Notes: generated by a model not told the origin, from the letters alone. A stretch of 64,000 nucleotides of DNA from Pedobacter sp. BS3 (GCF_008274585.1 NZ_VTRT01000001.1:372001-436000), one strand, 5' to 3'; shown: positions 8,903 to 19,031, counted from the stretch's first letter. Program-made: numbers and translations.

Positions 8903-11227
8903 ATGCAAACACACAATTTAGGCTATCCGCGGATTGGTAGCCGGAGAGAGCTCAAAAAGATCAGCGAAGAGTACTGGTCGGGGAAAACAGGTTACAAAAA
9001 TGTATTGCAGGTGGGTAAGAACATCCGCCGCGAAAACTGGCTGCTGCAAAAAAATGCCGGTATTGATGGTATTCCTTCCAATGATTTTTCGTTTTACGAC
9101 CAGGTTCTGGATATGTCGCTAACGGTTGGTGCCATTCCCGAACGCTATCACCCGGTTATACTGAACAAGGACAATACCGAGCTTGACCTGTATTTTGCCA
9201 TGGCCCGTGGTTGCCAGAAAGACGGATTGGACATTACAGCCATGGAAATGACCAAATGGTTCGACACGAACTACCATTACATTGTGCCCGAATTTCGTAA
9301 AAACCAGCAGTTCAAGCTGTTCTCCACCAAAATTATTGATGAATATTATGAAGCCCGGCAACTGGGCATTACTACCAAACCGGTAATTATCGGGCCGCTT
9401 ACTTATTTACTGCTGGGCAAGGAAAAGGAAGCTGGATTTCACCGGCTTGAGCTGCTTGATAACCTGCTGCCGGTGTATACAGAGGTTTTGAAACGGCTGG
9501 AAGCCTTGCACGTAGAGTGGGTTCAGTTGGATGAGCCTTTCCTGGCGCTGGATCTTTCTGAAAAAGAGAAAGCCGCTTACGCTTCGGTATATAAAAAGCT
9601 GCGGCAGCAATTTCCCCGGTTAAAAATTATCCTGGCTACTTATTTTGAGGGCTTACGCGATAATACCTCACTGGCCGCCTCATTACCGGTTAATGTGCTG
9701 CATATTGATTTGGTTCGTTCTCCGCAGCAACTGGATGCGGTTCTGGATGCGTTACCGGAAAAGATGAGTTTGTCGCTGGGAATTGTTGATGGACGGAACA
9801 TCTGGAAAAATGATTTTGACCAATCGCTTACGCTGATTAAAAAAGCCACCGGCAGCATTGGCAGCGAACGTATCTGGATAGCGCCGTCGTGCTCGTTGCT
9901 TCACTCGCCCTGCGATTTGGAGCTGGAAACCAACGAAACGATTTTAAAGCCAGAAATCAAGCAATGGATGGCGTTTGCCAAACAGAAGCTGCACGAAGTG
10001 TTCCTGCTTAAGCAATTGTCAGGTGATGAACCTGCGGCTTCCTGCCTCAGGGAACTGGAAGCCAACCGGCAGGCGGTTCAAAGCCGTAAAACATCAAAGC
10101 TGATACACAACCAGGAAGTAAAGCAGCGTTTAGCTACGCTTACCGATAGCGATGCGGAACGCGAAAGTCCGTTTGCTGTACGCCGGCAACTACAGCATAA
10201 AGCGCTGGGCTTACCTTTATTTCCAACAACTACCATCGGTTCGTTTCCGCAAACTCCCGAAGTACGCCGCCGGCGTGCCCAGCTTAAAAAAGGCGAAATA
10301 ACCTTGCCGGAATACAATCATTTTATTGAGCAGGAAACGCAACAAGCTATCCGCTGGCAGGAAGAAATTGGCCTGGATGTTTTAGTTCACGGCGAATTTG
10401 AACGCAACGATATGGTGGAATACTTCGGCGAACAACTCGATGGTTTCACCTTTACCCAAAACGGTTGGGTACAAAGCTATGGCAGTCGTTGTGTAAAACC
10501 GCCGGTTATTTATGGCGATGTTTCGCGTACCGATGCCATGACCGTAGCGTGGGCCAGATACGCTCAATCTTTAACATCAAAATGGGTAAAAGGCATGCTC
10601 ACCGGCCCGGTTACTATTTTGCAATGGTCTTTTGTGCGCAATGATCAGCCTCGTTCTGAAACCTGTAACCAAATTGCCCTGGCTATTCGTGATGAAGTTT
10701 GTGACCTGGAGAAAGCCGGTATCCGGATCATCCAGATCGATGAACCAGCCATTCGCGAAGGTTTGCCGTTGCGCCAGGCCGATCGTGAAGCATACCTGAA
10801 CTGGGCAGTAAAAGCCTTCCGCATTTCGGCAAGCGGTGTGCAGGATGATACGCAGATCCATACACACATGTGCTATTCTGAGTTTAACGATATTATGGAG
10901 CACATAGCGGCTATGGATGCCGACGTGATCACCATAGAATGCTCACGCTCGCAAATGGAATTGCTGGATACTTTCGCGGATTTTAAATATCCCAATGAGA
11001 TTGGCCCGGGAGTGTACGATATCCACTCGCCGCGTGTGCCATCAAAAGAGGAGATGGTTGTTTTGCTCGAAAAGGCATCGGCTGTTATTCCGGCAGAGCA
11101 GCTTTGGGTAAACCCGGACTGCGGCTTGAAAACCCGTGGATGGAATGAAACCCAACAAGCCCTGGCTGCTATGGTTGAGGCTGCCCGCGATATGCGGAAA
11201 GCAGTAACAACGCAGGTAGTTGGTTAA
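8903..11227 (+). CDS. metE: cobalamin-independent methionine synthase
   Basis: 774 residues from ATG at 8903, where the family N-terminus begins (MQTHNLGYPRIGSRRELKK). The open frame continues upstream to 8765, but that stretch is leader. It transfers the methyl group of 5-methyltetrahydrofolate-triglutamate to homocysteine in the cytosol. The zinc ligands are visible: HTHMC (about residues 652-656), ECSRSQ, and NPDCGLKTR (about 739). The second-barrel entry motif TTIGSFPQTPEVRRRRA is also present. It is regulated by the B12 riboswitch upstream, implying the genome also has B12-dependent MetH. Confidence 0.97.
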   Translation: MQTHNLGYPRIGSRRELKKISEEYWSGKTGYKNVLQVGKNIRRENWLLQKNAGIDGIPSNDFSFYDQVLDMSLTVGAIPERYHPVILNKDNTELDLYFAMARGCQKDGLDITAMEMTKWFDTNYHYIVPEFRKNQQFKLFSTKIIDEYYEARQLGITTKPVIIGPLTYLLLGKEKEAGFHRLELLDNLLPVYTEVLKRLEALHVEWVQLDEPFLALDLSEKEKAAYASVYKKLRQQFPRLKIILATYFEGLRDNTSLAASLPVNVLHIDLVRSPQQLDAVLDALPEKMSLSLGIVDGRNIWKNDFDQSLTLIKKATGSIGSERIWIAPSCSLLHSPCDLELETNETILKPEIKQWMAFAKQKLHEVFLLKQLSGDEPAASCLRELEANRQAVQSRKTSKLIHNQEVKQRLATLTDSDAERESPFAVRRQLQHKALGLPLFPTTTIGSFPQTPEVRRRRAQLKKGEITLPEYNHFIEQETQQAIRWQEEIGLDVLVHGEFERNDMVEYFGEQLDGFTFTQNGWVQSYGSRCVKPPVIYGDVSRTDAMTVAWARYAQSLTSKWVKGMLTGPVTILQWSFVRNDQPRSETCNQIALAIRDEVCDLEKAGIRIIQIDEPAIREGLPLRQADREAYLNWAVKAFRISASGVQDDTQIHTHMCYSEFNDIMEHIAAMDADVITIECSRSQMELLDTFADFKYPNEIGPGVYDIHSPRVPSKEEMVVLLEKASAVIPAEQLWVNPDCGLKTRGWNETQQALAAMVEAARDMRKAVTTQVVG

Positions 11228-11229
11228 TA

Positions 11230-11278
11230 CAGTTAGTCAGGCTTCCGAAGTATTTCACTCTGGAAGCCTGACTAACTG
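11230..11278. terminator. bidirectional terminator hairpin between metE and lacI-type gene
   Basis: Perfect 17-bp arms (11230-11246 and 11262-11278) around a 15-base loop lie three bases after the metE stop and between two convergent genes. The base of the stem is followed by a short T-rich stretch on the plus strand. Confidence 0.85.
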
Positions 11279-11337
11279 TTTGAAATTGCACAGAAAAAAG
11301 TTCTGCTAAATGAATTAACTCCGACCAGCTTTTCAGG

Positions 11338-12390
11338 TTAGCTTACATTACGCATGGAAGATTGCCTGGCAATCAGTACGGGGTCGAGAATAACTTTTTT
11401 CATGGCCTTTGTGCCCGAAGTTTTTTGCCGCCACTCCAGCAAAATTTTTGCAGCTTCCTCACCCATAGCTATAGTTTGCTGGTCGATGGTAGAAAGCGAT
11501 GGCGTGATGTAGGCGCTGAAGGCCTCATTGGCAAAGCCAATAACACCAACCTCTTCCGGTATGTTAATATTACGGGCCTTAAGTTCCTGGATAGCGCCCA
11601 GGGCAGTAAAATCTTCTACGGCAACAATGGCGTCAGGAGGCTTAGGTAATGCAAGCAATTGCTTTATGCACCGTCTGCCCGATTCAATAGATACATCACC
11701 AAAAACAACCAGTTCCTCGCTTACGGGCAAACCATATTGCCTCAATGCTTCATAATGACCGTTCAGGCGCTTTTTAAATATCCCTACATTCTGCCGGGCG
11801 GCAATATAAGCTATACGTTTATATCCCTGTTGTATCAGGTGCTCGGTAGCCATAAAACCACCTTTATGGTCGTCTATAAATACCGATGGTACATTTACCT
11901 TATCTGTTACACGGTCAAAAAATACCAGTGGTGTACCCTGGTCAATGGCATCCTGGAAATGTGTATAATCTTCTGTTTCAAACGATGCGGAGGCGATAAT
12001 GCCATCCACCCGCGACTGCAGCAATGTTTTTACCCCTTTCACCTCATGGGCGTACGATTCGCCTGATTGATACAGCAGTACTGTGTATCCGTTTTTATTC
12101 ATCACTTTTTCAATGCCATGAATAACCGATGCAAAAAAGCTTAATTGTGCATCAGGAACAATAACACCTATAATATGGGTACGTCCCGAACGCAACGATG
12201 ATGCAATTTTATTCTGACTGTAATTCAGCTCTTTAGCAACGCGTCGTACGTTCTTTTTCATGGCATCGCTGATACCGGGATGCCCGCTTAATGCCCTCGA
12301 AACCGTAGAAACCGTTGTATTTAATGCCTGTGCAATATCCTGGATGGTTGTTTTCTTGCTCAATGATTTGCAGATAAAATATTTATACAA
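11338..12390 (-). CDS. xylR: LacI-family transcriptional regulator of the xylose genes
   Basis: 350 residues with an N-terminal LacI helix-turn-helix (TTIQDIAQALNTTVSTVSRA, hinge helix near NKIASSLRSGRTH) and a periplasmic-binding-like sensor domain (IIGVIVPDAQLSFFASVIHG onward). The only ATG is at 12390. A TTG nine codons downstream could be the real start. It is divergent from xylB, and a perfect 16-bp LacI-type palindrome lies between the two. By analogy with Bacteroidota sugar operons it is inferred to repress xylBA and the symporter until xylose or a derivative binds. The gene symbol is functional, not phylogenetic. Confidence 0.85.
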   Translation of the reverse strand: MYKYFICKSLSKKTTIQDIAQALNTTVSTVSRALSGHPGISDAMKKNVRRVAKELNYSQNKIASSLRSGRTHIIGVIVPDAQLSFFASVIHGIEKVMNKNGYTVLLYQSGESYAHEVKGVKTLLQSRVDGIIASASFETEDYTHFQDAIDQGTPLVFFDRVTDKVNVPSVFIDDHKGGFMATEHLIQQGYKRIAYIAARQNVGIFKKRLNGHYEALRQYGLPVSEELVVFGDVSIESGRRCIKQLLALPKPPDAIVAVEDFTALGAIQELKARNINIPEEVGVIGFANEAFSAYITPSLSTIDQQTIAMGEEAAKILLEWRQKTSGTKAMKKVILDPVLIARQSSMRNVS

Positions 12391-12434
12391 TTTTTTAATA
12401 AAAATTTGACATTAACAAATTTACTTCTACTTTT

Positions 12435-12450
12435 ATGCAAACGTTTGCAT
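12435..12450. promoter_or_regulatory. LacI-family operator
   Basis: ATGCAAACGTTTGCAT is a perfect 16-bp palindrome with the central CG typical of LacI/GalR operators. It lies in the divergent xylR-xylB intergenic region, 44 bases from the regulator start and about 140 from xylB. Confidence 0.85.
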
Positions 12451-12592
12451 TGATTATTGCAAAATACAGTGGTAAGATATGCGTTATACCAATTATAAGC
12501 GAGATATAACCTTATGCAATTGTTTCTTAACTTTTGGATTTTTAATAAGGCACTATCCAGTTTTGACTTTTTAATTTTGACTTCTGTCAGGC

Positions 12593-14074
12593 ATGTATTT
12601 ATTAGGTATTGATATTGGAACATCTTCGGTGAAAGTTGCTGTAGTAGAAGCAGCAACACAGCGCTGTATCATCTCAGCCAGCTATCCCGAACAGGAAGCA
12701 GAAATAAAATCAGTAAAAACCGGTTGGGCCGAGCAATCGCCCGAAGATTGGTGGCACAGTGCACAACAGGCCATCATGAAAGTTAATGCATCCCGAAAAT
12801 CCAATCCTAAGGATATTAAGGCCATCGGCATTGCTTACCAGATGCACGGGCTGGTAGTAATTGATAAAAATGGCAAAGCATTGCGTGATAGCATTATCTG
12901 GTGCGACAGCCGGGCGGTAGCTATTGGCAACGAAGCATTTAACGCCATTGGCCAGACCAAAAGCCTGGAACATTTACTGAACTCGCCGGGCAATTTTACC
13001 GCATCAAAGCTGGCCTGGGTCAAAGCTAACGAGCCGGAAATATTTGAACAGATTGATAAAATAATGCTGCCGGGCGATTTTATTGCCATGAAGCTGACGG
13101 GTGAGATCACTACCAGCATACCGGCATTGTCGGAAGGGATTTTCTGGGATTTTAAAACCAGCAGCCTTTCGGCGGATGTGATGAATTACTACGGGTTAAA
13201 CCCGGATTTAATTCCTGAGATAAGACCTTTATTTTCAGAGCATGGCCATCTGAAACATGCCGTGGCTGATGCATTGGGATTAACAGCGGGTATTCCCGTA
13301 TCCTATAAAGCCGGCGACCAGCCTAACAATGCACTTTCGCTCAACGTGCTCAAGCCCGGCGAAGTAGCTGCCACAGCAGGAACTTCGGGAGTAATTTATG
13401 GCGTGAGCGACCAGCTAACCTACGATCCGCAATCAAGGGTGAATACCTTTGCCCATGTTAATTACACCGGTGATAAACCTTATACTGGCGTACTGCTGTG
13501 TATTAACGGCACAGGCAGCATGAATCGCTGGGCAAAAAACGTATTCAACCCTGCTTTGTCCTATCATGAGATGAATACGCTGGCGCAACAAGCGCCCGAA
13601 GGAAGCGCCGGATTACGTGTGCTTCCTTTTGGCAACGGTGCAGAACGGATGCTTAACAATCGCTTTACCGGGGCAGTACTGGCCGGCATCGACCTGAATA
13701 TTCATACACAAGCGCACATTTTCAGGGCAACGCAGGAAGGCATTGCCTTTGCTTTCAGGTATGGGCTGGACATTATGCGTGAAAACGGCATGTTGCCTTC
13801 CCTGATCCGTGCCGGCCGGGCCAATATGTTCCTTAGCGATCTGTTTGCCCGCATTTTTGTGGATGTAACCGGAGTGCCGCTTGAACTGTATGAGAATGAC
13901 GGCAGCGTAGGCGCCGCCCTGGGAGCAGGCATCGGTGCGGGTATCTTTAGCACACCCGAAGACGCTTTTAAAGATCAGCAGCTGATGCAATCCATTGAGC
14001 CCAACAAAGACAGCACATATCCATCTGTTTACCAGCACTGGAAAAGCATCCTTTTAAAAACATTAGAAAACTAA
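12593..14074 (+). CDS. xylB: xylulokinase
   Basis: 493 residues of the FGGY kinase family, which phosphorylates D-xylulose to xylulose-5-phosphate. The N-terminal ATPase signature GIDIGTSSVKVAVVE and a C-terminal EGIAFAFRYGLDIMRENG region are present, as is the substrate-side YQMHGLVVID segment. Xylose isomerase begins 27 bases downstream, and the two clearly form one operon with the symporter. A TAATTTTG -7-like box lies 14 bases upstream, but no matching -33 was found. Confidence 0.95.
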   Translation: MYLLGIDIGTSSVKVAVVEAATQRCIISASYPEQEAEIKSVKTGWAEQSPEDWWHSAQQAIMKVNASRKSNPKDIKAIGIAYQMHGLVVIDKNGKALRDSIIWCDSRAVAIGNEAFNAIGQTKSLEHLLNSPGNFTASKLAWVKANEPEIFEQIDKIMLPGDFIAMKLTGEITTSIPALSEGIFWDFKTSSLSADVMNYYGLNPDLIPEIRPLFSEHGHLKHAVADALGLTAGIPVSYKAGDQPNNALSLNVLKPGEVAATAGTSGVIYGVSDQLTYDPQSRVNTFAHVNYTGDKPYTGVLLCINGTGSMNRWAKNVFNPALSYHEMNTLAQQAPEGSAGLRVLPFGNGAERMLNNRFTGAVLAGIDLNIHTQAHIFRATQEGIAFAFRYGLDIMRENGMLPSLIRAGRANMFLSDLFARIFVDVTGVPLELYENDGSVGAALGAGIGAGIFSTPEDAFKDQQLMQSIEPNKDSTYPSVYQHWKSILLKTLEN

Positions 14075-14101
14075 ATTAATCATCATTATAACATAAAAAT
14101 C

Positions 14102-15430
14102 ATGTCAGTAGTAACAGGAGAGAAAGAATTTTTTAAGGGCATTGACCAGATAACATACGAAGGCCGGGACAGCGATAATCCATTAGCATTCAGATGGTAT
14201 AATGCCAAACAGGTAGTTGCCGGGAAAACCATGGAAGAACATTTCAGGTTTGCCTGTGCTTATTGGCACTCATTCTGCGGCAGTGGTGCCGACCCGTTCG
14301 GTGAGCCTACCCATATTTTCCCGTGGGATGCTAAATCAGACCCAGTTGAGCGAGCGAAAGATAAAATGGATGCCGCCTTTGAATTCATCACCAAAATGGG
14401 TATGCCTTACTATTGTTTCCACGATGTAGACCTGGTAGATTATGGTAACGATATTACCGAAAATGAATGCAGATTGCAGGCACTGGTAGAATATGCCAAA
14501 CAGAAACAGGCTGCAAGCGGTGTAAAGTTGCTTTGGGGAACGGCTAATCTATTTTCAAACCGGCGGTACATGAACGGGGCTGCAACCAATCCGGATTTCC
14601 ATGTACTAAGTCACGCCGCAGCGCAGGTAAAGGCCGCTTTAGACGCTACTATAGCGCTTGGCGGAGAGAACTATGTATTCTGGGGAGGTCGTGAGGGATA
14701 TATGAGCCTGCTGAACACCAACATGAAGCGTGAGCAGGAGCATTTAGCACAGTTTCTGCATACCGCTAAAAATTATGCCCGTAAACAGGGCTTCAAAGGA
14801 ACATTTTTTATTGAGCCTAAACCCTGCGAGCCTACTAAACATCAGTATGATTATGATGCCGCTACTGTTATTGGATTTTTAAGAAAATATGACCTGTTGA
14901 ATGATTTCAAGCTCAACCTGGAAGTAAATCATGCTACGCTGGCCGGGCACACTTTTCAGCATGAGCTGCAGGTAGCTGCCGATGCAGGCCTGCTTGGGTC
15001 TATTGATGCCAACCGCGGCGATTACCAGAACGGCTGGGACACCGACCAGTTCCCCAACGACATTAACGAAGTTACCGAGGCCATGCTTATTATTTTACAG
15101 GCAGGCGGTCTGCAAGGCGGAGGCGTAAATTTCGATGCCAAAATACGGCGTAACTCCACCGATGCCGAAGATCTGTTTTATGCTCATATTGGTGGTATGG
15201 ATACTTTTGCCCGAGCACTGATCGCAGCTGATGCCATTTTGCAGCGTTCAGATTATACCAAGATCCGTCAAGAACGCTATGCCTCATTTGATACCGCCGA
15301 AGGTAAAGCGTTTGAAGAAGGCAGATCAACTTTGGAAGACCTGCGGACCTACGCCATGGCTCACGGAGAACCTGCTGTGCGAAGCGGTAAACAGGAATTA
15401 TTAGAAAATATTATCAACCGGTTTATTTAA
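14102..15430 (+). CDS. xylA: xylose isomerase
   Basis: 442 residues, typical of class II xylose isomerases, which convert D-xylose to D-xylulose using divalent metals. Visible signatures include the catalytic-His region [13 protein letters not shown], the metal-ligand [17 protein letters not shown] and the [16 protein letters not shown] and [17 protein letters not shown] segments. It acts between the symporter and xylulokinase in the xylose pathway. It is cytosolic, probably a tetramer from family knowledge. Confidence 0.97.
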   Translation: MSVVTGEKEFFKGIDQITYEGRDSDNPLAFRWYNAKQVVAGKTMEEHFRFACAYWHSFCGSGADPFGEPTHIFPWDAKSDPVERAKDKMDAAFEFITKMGMPYYCFHDVDLVDYGNDITENECRLQALVEYAKQKQAASGVKLLWGTANLFSNRRYMNGAATNPDFHVLSHAAAQVKAALDATIALGGENYVFWGGREGYMSLLNTNMKREQEHLAQFLHTAKNYARKQGFKGTFFIEPKPCEPTKHQYDYDAATVIGFLRKYDLLNDFKLNLEVNHATLAGHTFQHELQVAADAGLLGSIDANRGDYQNGWDTDQFPNDINEVTEAMLIILQAGGLQGGGVNFDAKIRRNSTDAEDLFYAHIGGMDTFARALIAADAILQRSDYTKIRQERYASFDTAEGKAFEEGRSTLEDLRTYAMAHGEPAVRSGKQELLENIINRFI

Positions 15431-15493
15431 TTCGGATAATTAATTACTTTTAGCCCCGTTAAAAGCCAATAGTACGTAACCTAAATCTGTAAA

Positions 15494-17170
15494 ATGAATA
15501 CACAAACGCTTGGATTAAAGGATTATATCGTTTTTCTGATCTACTTTGTCATTGTTGCATCGTATGGTCTGTGGATTTACCGGAAAAAGAAATCTGCTCA
15601 CAGCGACTCAAAAGATTACTTTCTGGCCGAAGGTTCGCTGACCTGGTGGGCTATCGGGGCATCGCTCATTGCATCTAACATCTCTGCCGAGCAGTTTATC
15701 GGTATGAGCGGCTCAGGCTTTAAAATGGGTCTGGCTATAGCCACTTATGAGTGGATGGCAGCTGCTACGTTGATCATCGTAGCCGTGTTTTTTATCCCGG
15801 TATATCTTAAAAACAAGATATTTACCATGCCGCAGTTCCTTAATCACCGGTACAATGGTACGGTGGCCATGATCATGGCGGTATTCTGGTTGTTGCTCTA
15901 CGTGGTAGTAAATCTTACTTCCATCCTGTACCTGGGCGCATTGGCCGTAAGCAGCATATCAGGCTTTGATCTGGGGCTGTGTATGTATGCCATAGCTATT
16001 TTCGCTATTATTATTACCCTTGGCGGGATGAAAGTAATTGGTTATACCGACGTAATACAGGTTTTCTTTTTGATACTGGGCGGATTAGCTACTACTTATC
16101 TTGCCCTGAGCCTGGTTTCGGATCATTATGGCACTACTGGCATCCTGAAAGGATACGGGCTAATGACCCAAAAGGCGTCCGAGCATTTCCACATGATCTT
16201 TAAACCCGAGAACCCGAATTACATCGATTTACCGGGACTTTCTGTGCTGATTGGCGGTATGTGGATAGTGAACCTGAACTACTGGGGTTGTAACCAGTAC
16301 ATTACCCAGCGTGCATTAGGGGCCGATTTAAAAACTGCCCGTGGCGGGATATTATTTGCTGCCTTTTTGAAGCTGCTGATGCCGATCATTGTTGTGTTAC
16401 CTGGTATTGCAGCTTATGTGCTATATAAGGACGGGGCTTTCCAGACAGAAATGCTTCAGGGCGGCGAAGTAAACCCCGACCGTGCTTACCCCGTGTTATT
16501 GAACCTTCTGCCTGCGGGCTTAAAAGGATTATCGTTTGCTGCATTAACAGCTGCCGTAGTAGCTTCGTTAGCGGGTAAGGCAAATAGTATTGCTACCATC
16601 TTTACACTGGACATTTATAAGAAGGTAATTAATCCGGGCTCCAATGAAAAAAATCTCGTGGTGGTAGGTAAAGCTACGGTAATTATTGCCATGATCATAG
16701 GTGTAATTATAGCCCCGCATTTAGGCATTGATAAAAAAGGCGGATTCCAGTACATCCAGGAATATACCGGCTTCGTATCCCCTGGTATTTTCGCCATGTT
16801 TATTTTAGGCTTCTTCTGGAAGAGAACAACCTCTAACGCGGCACTTTTTGCTACCATTGGCGGATTTTTACTATCTGTTATCCTGAAGTTCCTGCCGATG
16901 TGGACAGACCTTTCATTCCTGGCATCTTCCGGATTTTCTATACCTAATGCCGCAGGTGTGTATGAAATACCATTTATTGACCGGATGGGCTTTGTTTTCA
17001 TTATCTGCGTAATTGGTATGTATATTATCAGTATGATAGAAAACAGCAAAGGGGCCCGCGATCATGCACTTGAGGTTGACGCCAAAATGTTTAAAACAAC
17101 GCCCGGCTTTGCCATTGGCTCGTTAATTATTGTGGCTTTACTTACTGCGTTATATACTATCTATTGGTAG
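15494..17170 (+). CDS. sodium/solute symporter, probable xylose transporter
   Basis: 558 residues of the SSS family (SGLT-like), with about fourteen hydrophobic segments. The hallmark stretch LTWWAIGASLIASNISAEQF follows the first membrane segment, and NYWGCNQYITQRALGADLKT lies in the middle. Its position directly after xylBA and the shared terminator point to sodium-coupled xylose uptake, an inference from context. It is closely similar along its whole length to the second symporter at 52108. Confidence 0.92.
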   Translation: MNTQTLGLKDYIVFLIYFVIVASYGLWIYRKKKSAHSDSKDYFLAEGSLTWWAIGASLIASNISAEQFIGMSGSGFKMGLAIATYEWMAAATLIIVAVFFIPVYLKNKIFTMPQFLNHRYNGTVAMIMAVFWLLLYVVVNLTSILYLGALAVSSISGFDLGLCMYAIAIFAIIITLGGMKVIGYTDVIQVFFLILGGLATTYLALSLVSDHYGTTGILKGYGLMTQKASEHFHMIFKPENPNYIDLPGLSVLIGGMWIVNLNYWGCNQYITQRALGADLKTARGGILFAAFLKLLMPIIVVLPGIAAYVLYKDGAFQTEMLQGGEVNPDRAYPVLLNLLPAGLKGLSFAALTAAVVASLAGKANSIATIFTLDIYKKVINPGSNEKNLVVVGKATVIIAMIIGVIIAPHLGIDKKGGFQYIQEYTGFVSPGIFAMFILGFFWKRTTSNAALFATIGGFLLSVILKFLPMWTDLSFLASSGFSIPNAAGVYEIPFIDRMGFVFIICVIGMYIISMIENSKGARDHALEVDAKMFKTTPGFAIGSLIIVALLTALYTIYW

Positions 17171-17190
17171 GATATTAAACTCCAATGAAT

Positions 17191-17229
17191 AAAAAGCGGC
17201 TGCATGTATTGTTCATGCAGCCGCTTTTT
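17191..17229 (+). terminator. intrinsic terminator of the xylose operon
   Basis: Perfect 16-bp arms (17191-17206 and 17214-17229) with a 7-base loop end in a T-run, 21 bases after the symporter stop. Confidence 0.92.
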
Positions 17230-17311
17230 TATAATATGTTATGTCCATTGGCATAATAATCTGTCCGCGATAATCTTGTAAACATGAGAACTTTTTGGTC
17301 AGCCCCGTTAA

Positions 17312-17340
17312 CTTTGACAACTTTCTAAAAGTTGTCAAAG
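17312..17340. repeat. 13-bp perfect inverted repeat
   Basis: CTTTGACAACTTT and its exact complement are separated by three bases. It lies in a gene-free stretch (17230-17643), upstream of the conserved-looking element that follows. Confidence 0.8.
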
Positions 17341-17370
17341 TCTCAGAGTAGCACTGCCTTAACCAAGCTA

Positions 17371-17470
17371 AACCTGATTGCAGTGGATACCGGCCCTTGT
17401 GGCTAATGCTGTGCGAGAGGGGATAAGCGGGCGAGTGTGCCGTATGAACGGAAAGCAGGGCTACCGGAAC
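17371..17470. repeat. putative Bacteroidota structured intergenic element
   Basis: The stretch opens with AACCTGATTGCAGTGGATAC and closes with GAACGGAAAGCAGGGCTACC, with a GC-rich middle. From memory, intergenic elements with the frame CTGATTG-AGCGGA...GGAAAGCAGG are scattered through Bacteroidota genomes. I cannot confirm copy number from one window. No ORF is credible here. Confidence 0.4.
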
Positions 17471-17643
17471 CGAAGCGATAGGGTATTGCTTTTCTGCTAA
17501 GAAAACATTGTAGCCGGGGATTAGTTTATAGTATAAGGTTGGCTGAAGGTTAAAGGTAGAAGGTGTGAGTATTCGGGATTAATTTAAGCTGGTTTGTTAT
17601 TAATCTGACGCTAAAAGGTTGTACTTTTACAGTAGCAATTATC

Positions 17644-17898
17644 ATGATAAACAAGTATACTAAACGGGGTATCCTGCTGATTATTTCGGGGATTTTGCTG
17701 TATTACGTTGGTGTTTATATCCGTAATAACGAGCTGGGTTTGTATGGCTGGGCCATGATCATCGGGGTTTTGCTGGTTGGCGTGGGCCTGTTGTATGTGT
17801 TTTACCGTATCCTGCGTCGTTTTGAGCGCCGGGCCATCCTGGAGGAACGGGCTGAGGAGCAGGAGCCTGCCGGAGAATCGGCAGAACAACAATCCTAA
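17644..17898 (+). CDS. small two-helix membrane protein, 84 aa
   Basis: Two hydrophobic segments (about residues 9-25 and 34-55) are followed by a basic stretch (YRILRRFERR) and an acidic, glutamate-rich tail ending EQQS. It is probably an inner-membrane protein with a cytoplasmic tail. It sits 41 bases upstream of recO on the same strand. I do not recognise the family. Confidence 0.75.
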   Translation: MINKYTKRGILLIISGILLYYVGVYIRNNELGLYGWAMIIGVLLVGVGLLYVFYRILRRFERRAILEERAEEQEPAGESAEQQS

Positions 17899-17939
17899 GT
17901 TGCCTGTTAATTGCCTAAATTGCGCCTGATTTACGGCTC

Positions 17940-18665
17940 ATGTTGCACAAAACCCGCGGTATTGTTTTTAAAACCATTCCTTACGCTGAAAGCAGCGTGA
18001 TTGCGCATATTTATACGGAAAAGTTCGGCATGCAGGCTTACCTGATCAATGGGGTGAAGAAGCCTAAGGCTAAGATTAGCGGTAACATGCTGCAGGCGCT
18101 TCATTTGCTGGATATGGTGGTTTACCATAAGCCTCATGGTAATTTGCAGCGGATAGCGGAGCTGAAGAATGCGCCCGTGCTGCAACATATTCCGTACCAT
18201 ATTGTGAAAAGCGCTATCGCGTTGTTTTTGAACGAGGTGCTGTATAAGGCGGTGAAGCATCCTGCGCCGGACGAGCCTTTGTTTGAATATTTATTCCGCT
18301 CGGTTGAGCTGCTGGATACGATGACTGCCGGGCTGGGGAATTTTCACCTGTATTTTTTGATCCGGCTAACGCGATACCTGGGCTTTTACCCGGACACCGG
18401 ACTGGCGGCTTCGGCCCCGTTCTTTGATCTTAAAAATGGCATTTATACGGCAATACTGCCCAATCATAGCTGGATATTACAGCGGCCGCACACGGAATAC
18501 CTGAACCAGCTGCTGCAATGCTCGGCCGAAACCCTGGAAAGGGTACATATTCCTTTGGCAGAGAAGCGCTTCCTGCTTAGCCGGCTGCTGGATTATTACC
18601 GCCTGCACATTGATGATCTGGGCGAAATTAAATCGCACCGCATCCTGGAGGAGTTGCTAAGCTGA
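17940..18665 (+). CDS. recO: DNA repair protein RecO
   Basis: 241 residues starting MLHKTRGIVFKTIPYAESSVIAHIYTEKFG, the typical RecO oligonucleotide-binding N-terminus, followed by the helical C-terminal domain (LLSRLLDYYRLHIDDLGEIKSHRIL at the end). RecO loads RecA onto SSB-coated gaps in the RecFOR pathway. The zinc-finger cysteines found in some RecO proteins are absent. Its 3' end overlaps the convergent response regulator gene by nine bases. Confidence 0.93.
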   Translation: MLHKTRGIVFKTIPYAESSVIAHIYTEKFGMQAYLINGVKKPKAKISGNMLQALHLLDMVVYHKPHGNLQRIAELKNAPVLQHIPYHIVKSAIALFLNEVLYKAVKHPAPDEPLFEYLFRSVELLDTMTAGLGNFHLYFLIRLTRYLGFYPDTGLAASAPFFDLKNGIYTAILPNHSWILQRPHTEYLNQLLQCSAETLERVHIPLAEKRFLLSRLLDYYRLHIDDLGEIKSHRILEELLS

Positions 18666-19031
18666 TTTTGCCCCGGAAACAACGGTGCTGATGACTTCTT
18701 CTAAATCGGTAATGTTAAAGGGCTTGGATAAGAAGGTATCGGCGCCGGCCTGCCTGGCCAGGGTATGAATGTCGTTATTGGCCGAAAAGTAAATGATGGG
18801 GATATGTTTGAGGTCGGCCTCGTTTTTGAGCGACTGTGTGGCTACAATACCGCCGGTATCGGGTATCCAGTTGTCCATTAAAATTGCCTGGGGCGCAATC
18901 TGGCGCACACGCTCTACAATGTTATTACAGTTAGTAGAGGTAAAAACTTCCCAGCCTTGCTCTTCGAGTATATAAGTGCATATCGCCAGAATGTCGGTAT
19001 CGTCGTCTAATATAAGTATACGGTTAGCCAT
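18657..19031 (-). CDS. single-domain response regulator
   Basis: 124 residues, a lone receiver domain with no output domain. The acidic pocket LDDDTD, the phospho-acceptor Asp at residue 53 (ILMDNWIPD) and the conserved Lys in FLSKPF are all visible. No histidine kinase is adjacent. It may act as a phosphate relay, or on a partner encoded elsewhere. Confidence 0.9.
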   Translation of the reverse strand: MANRILILDDDTDILAICTYILEEQGWEVFTSTNCNNIVERVRQIAPQAILMDNWIPDTGGIVATQSLKNEADLKHIPIIYFSANNDIHTLARQAGADTFLSKPFNITDLEEVISTVVSGAKSA

